A stretch of 64,000 nucleotides of DNA, taken from Chiridota heheva. Lineage: Eukaryota; Echinodermata; Holothuroidea; Apodida; Chiridotidae. Positions 23,401 through 38,023 of the stretch are shown here, piece after piece; the first letter of the stretch is position 1, and each line of letters begins with the position of its first letter. The notes under the pieces were generated by a model. It made no database searches and was not told the DNA's origin. It saw nothing but the letters and a program-made list of their open reading frames with translations. The position numbers were made by a program, and so were the translations under genes. Location of the stretch: assembly GCA_020152595.1 (NCBI GenBank), contig JAIGNY010002039.1:579501-643500 (forward strand), written 5' to 3'.

Positions 23401-26400
23401 GAATAGTGAGAGAGAGAGAGAGAGAGAGTTGAACACACAATTACAATAACGGGGTCGTCGCCTGCGTATTCGGTTATGATAGTACAAATGCTATCACGAA
23501 ACGCTTAATACGACCCGGACGAGAACACAGGTACGACGTACGGACAGACATAACATCGACAACCAAGTCAATGTCCACGGCCTTTGATAACCAGTTGTGG
23601 TGCACTGGCGTGTCTACCCACCCCAGGATTGAATCCGGGGCCTCGTGGTTTGTAGACAGGTATGATAACCGCTACACCACAGTAGGTAGATATAGAATAG
23701 TGCCAGGGGATAACAAATTATATCAAAAAACCCAATGGTGCTATCTTAGGAAAGGTAAGCTACAGGTAAGCTAAAGGTAATAATGGGCCAGGGCTGGAAA
23801 AAACCACTCACCTGCTAGCCATGGACGAGTAGAAATATTATGATATACTGTGGTACTCCACTCACTGAATTAAGTCAAGGCAAGCGATAATCTTGTTTAG
23901 GTATTCATAATAACTTGTTGCAAACAATCCAAAAAGAGTATGTGCATGTTGATTTTAAATGATTTAAAACCAATTTCCAGTACCTTCTTTGTTCTTCGTG
24001 CGCGCGAGATGTCTTGCTATGTTTTAACGTACGTACGTACATATGTCATGAATTCAGGTTTAGGAAAGGGCAATACTAGTTTCAAATTTCAGTCAAAAGT
24101 GTCGCGAGGAGTTGAAAACACTTGGGGAGTGGATATAATGGTTTCATCAAATCTAAATGATTGGCGAGTGACTATTTTTGTATTTTTCCGACCCTGTCAA
24201 GGGTGTGACCAGGGAAGTCCTTGCGATCGTTCAAACCCCCACCCTAAGAGAGTCAAGCAAGGTAAGATAGTGCTGAAAATAATCTACAAGCTCCAGATTT
24301 TGAGAGGGTGACCTTTTTCTTCCTTATTTGTTTCTTTCCTCATGAGTTAGATTTACCAACAGAAGATTGTAATAAACTACTACAGTATCCAACGTATTTA
24401 GCAAACCCTACTCTAATAAGCACTCATCCAACTTGTTTTGCCTATTCACATGATTGATAAATATGCAGATTTGAAATGAGTTTTGTTACATAATTTACTT
24501 ATTTGCATCTAACGCGCACAAAGATTTGTGGTGGTTATTGTGGGGCAAGTCTGATAGTATAAAACCAAATCACACAATGCAGTTTGATTAGCACACTGTA
24601 CGCCAGCTAGAGCACAGGCACTTGTTAGGAAGCAACTTTGGACCTAAACTTGGTGCAATTCTATTTTCGTATGTGCCCCGGGCACTCAATACAGTTGTTT
24701 TGGAACCACATTTTTTTTTATGCCATCAGCTTTTCTTTTTTCTTCAATTTTTCATGTGATAAAATGTACAAAACCATGCTCACTTTCCAAACTCTCTCAG
24801 TGTTATCAGTACACACAGTTGCTATGTATTTGCTGATTCATGCCATCACCTTTTCTCTTTTCTTTAATTTTTCATGAGGTAAAATGTACAAATAAAATCA
24901 TGCTCACCTTCCAAAGTCTCACAGCGTTATCAGCACACGCAGTTGCTATGTATTTGCCGCTTGATGAAAACTGCACAACAGTAACTTTTGCTGGTAGTGT
25001 CAGGCTCAAGACCTCTGCACTGGCATTTTGACTCTTTGAAAGATCAAACCAACATTGCACTGCAACAAAATGGCAAAAATAAAATTATAATGACTTTTCT
25101 AGAAAATCCTTATGGAACACTTCAGAAATGCTTTTACTTGTGTATTTTCAGCAAATTGAAAAATGAATTTATTTTCTCAAACATTTTGGAAAGTTTTGAA
25201 CAGTGAATAAGCAACCCAGAAAATAATGAGGGCAAATTATAGGTGAAATATCTTGCAGTTCCACCCACAAAAAAATGAGTAGTTTTCTTCCCTCTAGTAT
25301 TTGTGAAACTTGCAAGGATTGTGCCATAAGAAAAAAGCCGTTAAAAGGGGATAACAGGTTTATTGACAGTCAAGTAGCCCTGGAAATTAGTGTTTGCTGG
25401 AACAATTCTGCAAAATTGTCTCATGTATGCATATACCTATGGTTAAAAATTTAAACCAATGAATAAAAACAAAATAAAAATTTCTGAAAAATCAAAGAAA
25501 ATCATTGTTTTTACTGACTGTTAAAATTCCTATGATAAGTAGTCAAATAATTGCCAATTTATGTACATTTTAACAATTACTCTACCACACGGCAATATTA
25601 TCGGCATTTTAGGTGCCCAATCTTCGACTCACATGACATGTAAGTTTATACCTTTGGATTGCTTGAAGGATAAATATCGTTGAGCAGTTGCGACGCATAA
25701 TGACTTATCGGGTTCATTCAGAGCTTGCTGGCAGACCAGGTCTGGGTGCATCTGCATAATGCTTGCATTTGATCGGATCATGCGGTAAAAATCACGAAAT
25801 TTGGCACTTTTCTCGAATTTGGTAGAAGCCTGTTTTAAAAAAACAGAAAGAACTTATTAACAAATATACAACTAGTTAAGATTGATGACATCTATTTCCC
25901 CAAATTGTGGTGAAACGTGCCTTCTTAATTCCTGAGCGGGGCAACACCATTGTAATTTGATATACAGAGGCATGGCTGGTCAGGTGACATCATTTCAGAG
26001 AGAAAAACACACCAGTCCTGAAGAATAAATATAATTTTGTATAACACAACAACAAAGTTATCATTTAATGAACTTAAAGTCATGAATAAATCAGACAATA
26101 TTTTGCGTTCAATAAAGTTATTAATGAGACAATATAATTGAGGCAGACAACTGCATTCACAAAGATTGTCCACAAGATCATGATGCATCTAATTAATTCT
26201 TTGCTGCACTTTTGTGGCAGTCCACAGCAAAGAAAAAAAAGTTAAATCCATAAAGCCTTCAGGGCTTTTACAGCTAGTGCTTATATCCTGCTTCCATGGT
26301 GCTAAGCAAATGAGAGTACTTGACTCCCCTGGATGGGAAACCAGTCCATCGCAGGTTAACTCCCCAACTGAAACTAATACTCATGTCACAGGTGAGTGAA

Positions 26401-29400
26401 TTGGAGCAAATGGGATAAAGTGTCTTGCTCTAGGACACAACACAGTGCCCTGGCTGAGATTTGAGAGCAAAGAAAGGTTGAATATATAATAACAAGTTTT
26501 TGAGAAGAGAAATTAAAAGGTGTAAATGCATAGGAGGAGAGAGAATAGGAAGGTCAAACATCCATCTGATGGTTTGTGATCATTGATTGTATATTTTTTT
26601 GGATTTAAAATGAGTTGGCGGCCAACACGTGTAGTATTTGCCAATTTATGTAGATTTTAACCCTTACTCTACCACGCAGTGGTATTATTACCATTTTGGG
26701 TGCCCCATCTTTGACTCCGCCTCCTGAGCGCATTTTCAAAAAACACTAGTAGAGTAAGGGTTGATTAATCAACCTGCAACAAGTGTGCCAACTCAAAAAT
26801 ATATGCCGCATGATCCTGTGGGTGGCCCAGCAGGTCACTGAAGCGGAACAAGCCTGACTCTGCTGCTTGGAAGACAGAGGACCCTTCAAAAATCAGCCCT
26901 TGATTAACCCTTACTCTATCACGCGGCGATATTATCGCCGTTTTGGGTGCCCAATCTTTGACTCTGCCTCCCGAGTGATTTTCAAAATAGTGCTGGTAGA
27001 GTTAACCAATAGAAGTCCCATCATAATATAGTATATGGAATTTATATGGCGCATTTTCTAGTTTAAAGAACTATTCAAATGTGCTCTACAACTAACAGAT
27101 GTGTGCCTATGGGCACACGTGAACTTAGTACTTGAAAGGGAAAGTGAATGAACACCGCGTTTTCACACTTCTCTTCTCGAATAGTGTTCAGAGAACCAGA
27201 CAGGGTGACACCCTGTCATCGGGACTGACAGCTTAACGTCCCCTCCAAAGGACAGTGTGCGCCATTCAACCATTGTCACTTTTCTCAATACCTGAATTAG
27301 TAGGAGCTGCAGATGAAATGTTTCTGCTTTGATGTTCAACATACAGTATCTATCTGCATAGCTGTGGAAAAACCGAAAGTTAGACCTGACTGAGGCTTAA
27401 ACCCGGGACCTCCAGCATCTGAGCCACGTGCTCTGTCAACTGAGCTACCTATTCTCCAACTGAGTTACCTATTTGATGCACCATGCGGTCTGTTTTTAAA
27501 GAAGTTTTCACTCACTGCGCGCGAGCAAACAAATTCCAAAAAGTCAATGGAAAAACATGTACAAAATTTCAAGTACTGGGATTTAGTAATGTTTATGACA
27601 TTCCGTACCGCAATGTGCAAAAAAGGTATTCCACTATGAGACTTAACCTAAATACGCCCTCACTCTTCGGCTGCCAGCTTCTTTAAAATCAATCAAATCA
27701 AATATAAAAATACCAGCAAAGAAAGTAGCCTTACCTCTGAGAGCTCAATCAAGAGCTCATACAGACGCCCTGTCCTGCATTTGGCTTCAATCCACTCAAT
27801 GGAACACATGACCTACGTTAAAAGAAAAACAGAATAGAGCAAAGATATATATATTTGTTGTAATGTCTTTCATCTACTCCTACAAGCATGCCATTATGCA
27901 ACTGATAGAATAATTTATTTAAAGAATAATTTAATCATGAAGTGAGGGCATTGTATTTTTCCAAATTTATGCAAATGTTGTCATCTTTTCTTGTTACCTG
28001 ATGGTTTTTGGTATTAAAAACAATGGCATTGTAGAGGGTGGGAAAATGTGGGTCTAGAACCCACACCTTTCAGAAACAACGTCCCGCACCACCGTTTGTT
28101 GATGTTTATATTAAAAGCAACAGTTGGATCCCCTCCTTACAGTTGGAGGCTACCATCTTGGACAAACCTGTTGGGGACACTTACCAAAAAGTTTGCATCT
28201 TATTTTGAATTTTTATGTACAGATATTTTCAGATAATTCCCCCCCCCCCCCCTTCCTCCCTTCAATGTTGTCAAAATATTTGACTAGGAAATACAGATAC
28301 ATGGAAAGCAATTATCAATATTTTCCACCCATTTCACCAACATTGAACAGGGAAACGGGGGTGTCCCACAAGTTTTGTCCAAGATTGTAAGTACACCACT
28401 GATCACAAAGCCCACAAAGTATATTTCAAGTTAAACTGTCATTACAACTTCAAGAATCGAAGTAATAGAACTATATTAAGAGCATCACATTTTCCTACCC
28501 CACCAGTGACGCACTACATACCCTTACCACTCCCCCTACCTGTTCCCACCACTCCCCCTACCTGTTCCCACTCAATGTCCTCTCCAAGCTTACATTTTCA
28601 GCTTCTACAATCATGTCACCACTGATCAAGTGCTTTGACAGTTCACACAGCTTCCTCAGGTATTCCCTACCCCACCAGCACCTACCACCCACTAGATACC
28701 CCATCACTCCCTACCTCCTCCCCCCCCCAAAAAAAAAAATGTCCTCCCAAACTTACTTCTTCACCTTCTACATTCATGTCACCTCTGATTAAGTGTTTTG
28801 GCAGTTCACTCAGCACCCTAAGGTTATACCGTCTCTTCTTGCCTTTGCTCTCCATGCTTGAGTGTTCATCCAAGTACAGGGGCTGGGGTTGAACTCGGCG
28901 ATGGGCTACCTCAATCTTCTTGGTATTCTTGTCTCGATACGGCTTAGGTGTATTTGCCCACCTGTTTAAAAAGACCACATTTCATTAATATTTTCCAACT
29001 TTCTACGGAAAGTTACAAGAATATTCTCTTTCATTATCTCTTTTTAAGAACATTAAATTTTGAGAATAAAGAGTCTGTTCATGTTGAAAATTGAAAATAT
29101 AATTTAGTTTTACTTCTACACTTTTAGGCACATGTCACGGAAAGCACATGTAAGTTGACTTTTTTTTCAGTGTGGACTTAAGATGTTTGCAAGGATGGGG
29201 AGTAGATAAACACTGGGTTAACACCCTACACTTTTCGAGAAATGTTAAAAAAACCAGGCAGGGGGTGAATCTCCTACCACTGGCACTGGCAACTTAAACC
29301 CCTCTGAAGGAATGTTAGCGCTAATTGGACACAATGTTGGATTTGTTTTTACTCCATCACAATTGTTTTTAATTATACAACCCTCTCTCAATCCAAACAG

Positions 29401-32400
29401 GTTGGCTACACCTCTGAAGATTTGAAAAAATTATTGAATTATGAAAAAAAGATTATTTTTGTGCTGAAAATTGCAAAATTTGCATTTTATTTAGTTTCAT
29501 TAACTGAAACATTTTCAGAAAAAAATTCATTTAATACAAATTTAAATTAATTCAGTAACAATGTACCAGAAGATTTTCCACAACAGTATAATTCATACGA
29601 ATTTCTAACAACTTTGAAATTTCCTATTTTATCAAACAGAAAAAGCGATTGGGGTTCTGCTTTTGTGTTGGTTTTTTTTGCCCTTTAACATGCAAAAAAG
29701 ACATAACCGAGATAATCCTTATCATTTCTTCTGCAAAGCAAAGAAGCAAACAATTTTTTGAGAGGTCAAATATCAAACTTCCCTGCCAATAAAGTAATTT
29801 GCCAGAGTGACTGAAACTAGATTAGTAGTGAGATCACACGCTCATATTCTTCGCATATGACATTGAAATATTTTCTACAATTTTGTAAATTAAAATCATT
29901 GGATATATCAGGATAGTACTGAAACCCTTCCTAGTCAATTACTGTGAGTCACCCCCTTATCTTATTTTATCAAATAAGATATTTTGATAAAATAAAACAA
30001 ATCAAGAAGTAAATATGCCACTTAATCTTCAATGAATTGCATTAACAATCTTAAAAGAGTGAGGTGTAATATCCCTCTTGCACAGAAGGGTTTCTACACC
30101 AATAAAATTGATACAAATTTGTAATAACTGATTAAAGGTATATGGTCAGGTAGCAACCACTTTGCATGAAATGATACAAATGCCCTTCATAAACACTCAC
30201 CACAAACACTTTCTTACAAAATCGACCCCAAAATGTGAAAAATCTGGCTTATTTTTAGGTCTCCAAATGTATGCTCATTACATATTGGTTTTTTCGTGAC
30301 CTAGGGATAGGTCAGTACAACACTAATGTTATGTGAACGTTACAATGTACCATACAGTAATACTTACAGTCTAACGTAACAAATGGAGTTGAACTCGAGT
30401 CATTATTTCCTATTTACCCACAAACAAAAATCCTAAAATAGTTAGCATATTACTAATTAAGCGATATTCAGATGTCTGATTCAATGAAACAGATGTTTTG
30501 AAGTAGCCCAGGTCAATGTGACACAGTGGCACTGTGGAAGTTATGCATTGTAGGTCTTGCTGTGTCCTTATTCTTACGTCACACTCCTTTTTTAATAGTG
30601 GAAGTCCAGCCGTTTCTTGGGACTTAATTTTTCACTTTTTCGCGAATATCTCAGAAAGAGTGGAAATTTCTGATTAATGTATGTTAATGAAATGTTCAGA
30701 ATATTAAAAGAAATATATTTATGGCAAAATCACCTCTCCATATACCGTTAAATTCAATATCTCCTGAATAGAAAGTTGTTGAAGTTACGTTTGTTTATTT
30801 CATTTTGGTTCCAAGATGGAAGATAAACATACCAGACCACTGAACTAATCCTTTCAGCGTCTTCTTCAAAGCAAAGAAGCAAACCAATTCCGAAGAGGTC
30901 AAAGATCAACAACCCACCTGCCAATAAAGTAATTTGCCAGGTTCTGATGTAGCTCTAACGATTTGTGATCCACGTAGCGACTTTTGGCAACTTCAAAAAA
31001 CAATCGGTGGTGCCACCTGTAAATGACGTGGGTATCAGCTCCGCCTTCCACCAAGTATGGTCCTTCATTAAGAAAAGGAAAATTCCAAAATATATTGATG
31101 TGTCGTCAAATCCAGGGTTAATCTTTATTTTGGTTTCAAGACACAGAGAATGTTTAAGAGTGGATGTGCCAGCCAGGGATATACATTTTGGTTAAAAAAA
31201 ACAGTGAATACAGCTAGTGGAGTGAGTAAATTCAATAACCCCTTACCAGGGATATATATTTTGGTTAAAAAAACAGTGAATACAGTAGAGGGAGTAAATT
31301 CAATAACCCCTTACCAGGGACATACATTTTGGTTAAAAAAAACAGTGAATACAGTGGAGTGAGTAAACTCAATAACTCCTTACCAGGGATAGATACTTTG
31401 GTTAAAATAAAAACAGTGAATACAGTGGAGTGAGTAAATTCAATAATCCCTTACTTGAATAAGCCATCACATATTTTTTTTTTTTTTTTTCATCATCTTG
31501 TATCTTTGGTTGTCCTTTACCATAAAAATGAAAATAAAAATTAATGGGAATATTCCTATAAAGAAATTCCCATGAATTTTCATTTCCATACATATGATAG
31601 AGGGCTATGAAAGAAAATGCTGTTGAAAAAATCATGCTAGTATCTTTTTCAGTTTAGGAGTTATTGCATTTTAAAGATTGTGTGAGTGTGTTAAAAAGTG
31701 ACCTCACAGTGTACAGTGTGATGTCATCAAGGCAGATCCACTACAATTCTATTTATTTTTATAGAACAAAACAAATGTTTTTCTTTTACCTATAGTGTGA
31801 GCAGATGGCAAATCACATTCTTATAAAGTGTATGTTATACATCATCTTAATAAATAAACAAAAGCTGCTTCCAGTAATTTAGGAAGAGGAATCAATTTTC
31901 AAAGAAACACACAAAAATTGTTTTGAATTTGCCTTTGTGACACCACACTGTACATTATCAGATCACTTTTGAACACACTCATGCAATCTTTGAAATGCAA
32001 TACTTCTAAACAGAAAAAGATATCAACAAGATTTTTACACCAGACTGTTTCTTTTATAGCCCTCTATCACATATAAAATGGGAATACTTCTTTAAGCTAC
32101 AAATTTAATCTTTGCAAAATGAAATGTTAATGATTACCAAGATCACGCCTCAATCTTGTCCACAGCAAGGGCGGCAATCTTCTGATTGGAGGGACGTGGT
32201 ATTCAAACACATCATCTAGCACGGTATCATCACATGACAACACATCTATCAGCTCATTGGCTGACATACCAGTCTTTGCAGCTGTGATGTATCCTAAAGC
32301 TGCGCTTACAAGAATTTCTCCATGTTTTACTTCAAGGCTGCGAAGAAATGGAAAGTGATTTAATGATCTAGAAGCCATTTTGCAAGAGAAGCATTGTTGC

Positions 32401-35400
32401 GTAACACAGCTCAGTCATATCACACGTACAACAAACATACTGCATGCTAACCAACCCACCAATTCAGCGAATTTTACTGATTGCAGTTTCTTTTGTTCGC
32501 TTCCGATCTTATTTCATAGTTTTTTACGTTTGATATATTCACAGGGTATACGAAGAGTAACTTCTACATGAACGCCATCTGATTGTTCGTTATACGCAGA
32601 CAAAATATATACATACCTGATATAAAGTTCTCACTGCAAATTCTAGTGTGTACTGTAGGTTAAAAGCTGTTGTGTCGTACAGCAGGAACCAACTTCAAAC
32701 GTCGTTTGGGATCAGACGAAAATCGAGAAAACATCTTTTTATTTCCCGGCACATTTTCCCCGTCTATTAGTGCAACCAACGGCACAGCAAGATTCCAGAA
32801 TAATTATCTTACAAAAATTATCTTATATAACAAACATGCAAACGTTTGTAAGTCTAAATAAGCGCACAGCAGACGACAGTGTTCTTTCCCGACAAAATGG
32901 TGATGTAAACAAAGTCACATGACCTCATGACTTCAGCTGAAACACTCTTACAAGTAACTTTAATTTAATATTCAAAAGAAAACTCAAGACCTGTCTATTC
33001 CTCCAGGCTTTTCATTCACTATTTCTTTGAAAGATTTATTTATATATTTCCAGGATTGTAAGCGCCACAGAGTGCAATTATTTTTTGTAAAAATCAGCAC
33101 TCTATAAGATTCAGAGAATGGAGTGATGATTGATGGCTTGTCACAAAATGTCACATCACAAAATTTCAAATTTGTCACATCAATGTCTAAAATGTCACAT
33201 AACTTTTGGCACCTTTTGCACAGAATGTTACATCAGTTTTGCCTTCGTCACATTTGATTGGCAGACTCACACATCATGACCAGTTGACTGGTGATACTCA
33301 TGGAATCCACCACTAAAATGCAACATCAAATTACCAACGTGTGTGAGTGAAATTTTTTTGTGAAACTTAAGTACTTTCTTCATTCATCGTTGCTTTGAAT
33401 TAGTTTAAAATTCACCATTTTGTTTCACTAAGTCCTTTCATATAAGATGGAACTTGCTTTACCCCTGAACTAATCCTTTAAAAACTTACTCTTCAAAAAG
33501 TTGTTCAATGAGGCCAGTTGTTGTCCGCGCTAGCTTACAGTCTTTGATGGGAGTGTATGACTTCCACTGACGTGCAAAGTCACAAGCAATCCGCATGTAC
33601 AGGGCTGTTGGATTGTGTGTCTGTAAAATGTGTTTCAGCTGCTCAAAGGTGGTTGTTCTGAAAAAATAAAAAATAAATTAAATTAGTCTGATATGTCCAT
33701 TAGGCGTAGATGTTGTGTTAAATGAGCTGGCGGCTGAAAAGTGAGGACGTATTTAAATTAAGTCTCATAATAAATGAAATACCTTTTTGCACCCAGCGGT
33801 ATGAAATATCATAACTGCTACTAATTGTACACATGATGAAAATCTGTTGCAATAGATTTTCAGTCCAAAATTCTCAAAGCCTACAAGGTTGACCAAAAAC
33901 ATCACTTAAAATCACTCATCAATAACAAACAAAACCTTCACTGTTAAATACCACCCTATTTGTAAATTATTACTTTAAGCCAGACACATTGACCACATGG
34001 GAATACTTTTGTCCTTGTGTTGAATGTGAAATCAGTGCACCTGCAGTGAAATTTGTTTACTATCACTGTCAGATTATGACCATGGAAAGTGAGGTGAAGT
34101 GTGTGGAAATCCTTTGTGTAATTGCTAATTCCTTGTGCTGGATTGTGGTTTCTGTTGTGAGCAATGTAGACCCAGACAGATTTTAGATTTTGTCCGAGCT
34201 TAAGACACAAAATGTACTGCGAGGTTTAGATTTAATGTGTTTTCTCATTGAATTTTTTGGAATTGGTTTGCTTGTATGCCAGAGTGAAGGTTTCTGTAAA
34301 ATCAGACGATATGATGTGACTTCTACTAGTTAAAAATCTACATAAATTAGCAAAAACTAACACCCTTATTTTACTGTGGCCAGCTCCTTTAAATCTTTTC
34401 TATGCCATGAAAGAGCGTTCAACAAATCGCCGTTCCGGATGCCCAGGGCAACTAATATTTATGTCTGGGCAAGTAGATTTACAAGTTGATATGCTCGCTG
34501 GGCAACCATAAATTGATCCAAACTAATAAAATGAATTTCTCTTTAAAAACTTAATTCATTATACAGATTATACTTACTACAATATAACTGATCGAAATGT
34601 CCAGAAAATAACTTAAATCAGACTTATATTTCATTTATTTGGAAGCCAAAATATTTTGTTATGTTATGAAATGATCTTAAACCTCGGTAGGTAGCAAGGG
34701 CATATAATTTCAAATTACTTGAGCTTTGAAAGATGCACTTACATTTTCATTTGCACTACAAGCTTCAAAATATCTTTGAGTTTTCCCAGATATTTTAAGA
34801 TAAAAAAAGCTCAAGGTTTCCTCACCCAGTAACTCAGAAAACATGTAAAACCTATCAGTCTTTATAACTATAACACCTCTTTTAGTTCTATCAATTGAAT
34901 AACAAAGAAAGGAGAGGCCCTGACTTGCCTATGTCAATGAAAGAATGCCATTCAACCCCCTTTCCAACCTCTACTCTCCCCCAGCCCCTACACATTCCCA
35001 GATGTTTAACGTATGACAAACTAGACATTGAAAAGGATACAAATCCCCTCACCGCTAAAAATGCATATTCCACTGTCCCACATTCCATCCCAACCTGTCC
35101 CAAATGTCATCCCACGTCTATACTCCATGCAATCACACCTGAAAATCAGATACTGTATGTCATTCCACCACTTGCCTCACCCACATGCCATCACAATTGA
35201 AATCCAGATGACATCACACCACATGCCATTCCGCCCTGTCCCACATGTCAACCCACCCTGTCCCACATGTCGACCCACCCTGTTCCACATGCCAACCCAC
35301 CCAGTTTCCACATGCCAACCCATCCTGTTCCACATGCCATCCCACCCTGTTCTACATGTCAACCCACCCTGTTCCACTTGCCAACCCACCCTGTTCCACA

Positions 35401-37880
35401 TGCCATCCCACCCTGTTCTACATGCCAATCCACCCTGTTCTACATGCCAACCCACCCTGTTCCACTTGCCAACCCATCCTGTTCCACATGCCATCCCACC
35501 CTGTTCTACATGCCAATCCACCCTGTTCTACATGCCAACCCACCCTGTTCCACATGCCATCCCACACTGTTCTACATGCCAACCCACCCTGTTCCCTTTA
35601 CCAACCCACCCTGTTCTACATGCCAACCCACCCTGTTCCACTTGCCAAGCCACCCTGTTCTACATGCCAACCCACCCTGTTCCACATGCCATTCCACCCT
35701 GTTCTACATGCCAACCCACCCTGTTCCACTTGCCAACCCATCCTTTTCCACATGCCATCCCACCCTGTTCTACATGCCAATCCATCCTGTTCTACTTGCC
35801 AACCCACCCTGTTCTACATGCCAACCCATCCTGTTCCACATGCCATCCCACCCTGTTCTACATGTCAATCCACCCTGTTCTACATGCCAATCCACCCTGT
35901 TCTACATGCCAATCCACCCTGTTCTACATGCCAATCCACCCTGTTCTACATGCCAATCCACCCTGTTCTACATGCCAATCCACCCTGTCTAACGTGCCAA
36001 CACATCCTGACCAACATCCCAATGCACCTGCCCTACATACAACTCCACCCTGTCCCACATGACCTCATCCTAATTCCTTAAGCTACTTTATCATCATGTC
36101 ATCTTCTACCCCACATTCTGCTTATTTTCATTGCTATGCAAATAGGCTAATTATTATGCATAGAAAAATCCTTCCATAACAATATCTGAAGAAATTTTAA
36201 CTTTTTCTGAAGAACTTTGAAGAAACTTTAACATTTTCTGAGGAATTCTCAAAAAACTTTTATCATTTTTGAGAAAATCTCTGAAATCACTGTTGACGGC
36301 TGGACGGCCGGCCGGACAAAATCGCCATTACATAAGTTCACATTATGCTTCGCATGCTCATTAAAAAGTCTGGTCAGTTCATATACTGTAGTAACTTTAT
36401 GCAAACGAACACAACAATAAAGGCAGAGTTTAATAATCATTCATGATATTACCGTTGATGCCCAAATATTTTGAAATTTTTTAAGGATTTTAAATCTTCA
36501 GTGCTACGAAAAAGACGCTTAAGGATCTCTGAAGAATATTGGAAAATTATATCATTTTACAATTATCTTCTAAGGAAATTTCAAATGTTTTGTAGACTTT
36601 TTAAGGAAACTAGTCTTCAATCTGTCTTTAAGTGTCTCTGAAAAAGTTTAACATTTTGTAAGGAAATTCTAACCTTCCATAAGGATATCTGAAGAAACTT
36701 TAACTTTTTCTGAGGAACTCTAAAGAAACTTTAACATTTTCTGAGAATTTTTTTTAAAAACTTTAATATTTCTGAGTAAATCTCAGGAAAAACTGTGGCC
36801 GGCCGGACAGCCGGCCGGACGGACAGCCGCCGGATGAACAGCCTGCCAGACGGACAGCCGGTCGGACAAAATTGCCATTACACAGGTTCGCATTATGCTT
36901 TGCATGCTCACCAAAAATCGAAAACTAACCTTCCACGTTGCTTTAACAACAGATCTAGGATGTCTGATTTGTCCTTTTCTCCAAGAGGATAAATCTACAA
37001 AATAGAAAAGTTTCTTGATACATATTTTGTTTTTAATTCATATTATAAAGAACATATAATTCTGAAAAGAATACTCTTTCATTTTTAACAAAGCATACCA
37101 TATTTGACGTATTAAGGTGCCCAGGATGCTTACGAAAATATAGTTTCACCATTTTTTAGGCCCAAAGTATACTTCCTAATAAGCGCCCATGCTCCTGGGC
37201 CACATACAGCATGTTATTCCAACTGCATTGTGTGAACTGGTTCTATACTAGCCCCACAATAACCATCACCTGCCACCACAGATAGATCGTGAGCTTCAGA
37301 TGCAAAATATGCAAATAATGTAACAATACTTATTTTAAGTTAAGTCAAATTAATCAAATAAATTATGTTATCAGTCAAAAAATGTTGGATGGGTGTTTAT
37401 TAGAGCAGGGGGCTTAATACATCGAATACAGTATTGATTTTTTAGGCGATAACGCATTATGCTCAATATAAAAAGAATAGACTGTGTGCCCAACATCATC
37501 ATATATGACATAACGGACACTCGGCCGCTAATTGAAAAAGCACAAAGAATACAGTTAAACTTCCTGGGCTACATTCTTTGAATGGCAGAGGAGCAACCTG
37601 CTAGACTATGCCTTATACCACCCACCCAATGGCCGAAGTAAGCCAAGTTGTCCATGCACATCCTATCTGAGCTATATCCAACACTTACTGGCAGATGATA
37701 GTGGCCAGCTATCCCCAAGCCAGATGGCCAATCTTGCTAATGATAGGAAGGGCTGGAGGAAGAGCTTACAGTCGCCTGTGTTACAGCTGAATGATGATGA
37801 TAATGATGATAATGATGATGATGATGATGTTAATGTTGACTGATGACGACGACAACGACGACGATGATGATGATGCTGAC

Positions 37881-37927
<47 letters not shown>

Positions 37928-37932
37928 CTGAC

Positions 37933-38023
<91 letters not shown>

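Noticed and set aside
24784..24834. Exon 18 echo as a real extra WD40 exon
   Set aside because: No acceptor gives an open, phase-compatible exon; only the donor end is present.
28591..28665. Exon 15 echo as an alternative exon
   Set aside because: It would repeat the end of exon 15 after phase 0, and no acceptor opens the required frame without an added base.
31230..31400. CCCTGGTAAGG donor-like sites as exon ends
   Set aside because: They recur in every unit of a tandem repeat, and exon 14 already joins exon 13 in phase.
35028..36081. Open frames up to 344 codons (Cys/Pro/His-rich)
   Set aside because: All frames of a 22-bp minisatellite; no splice or start context and no domain.
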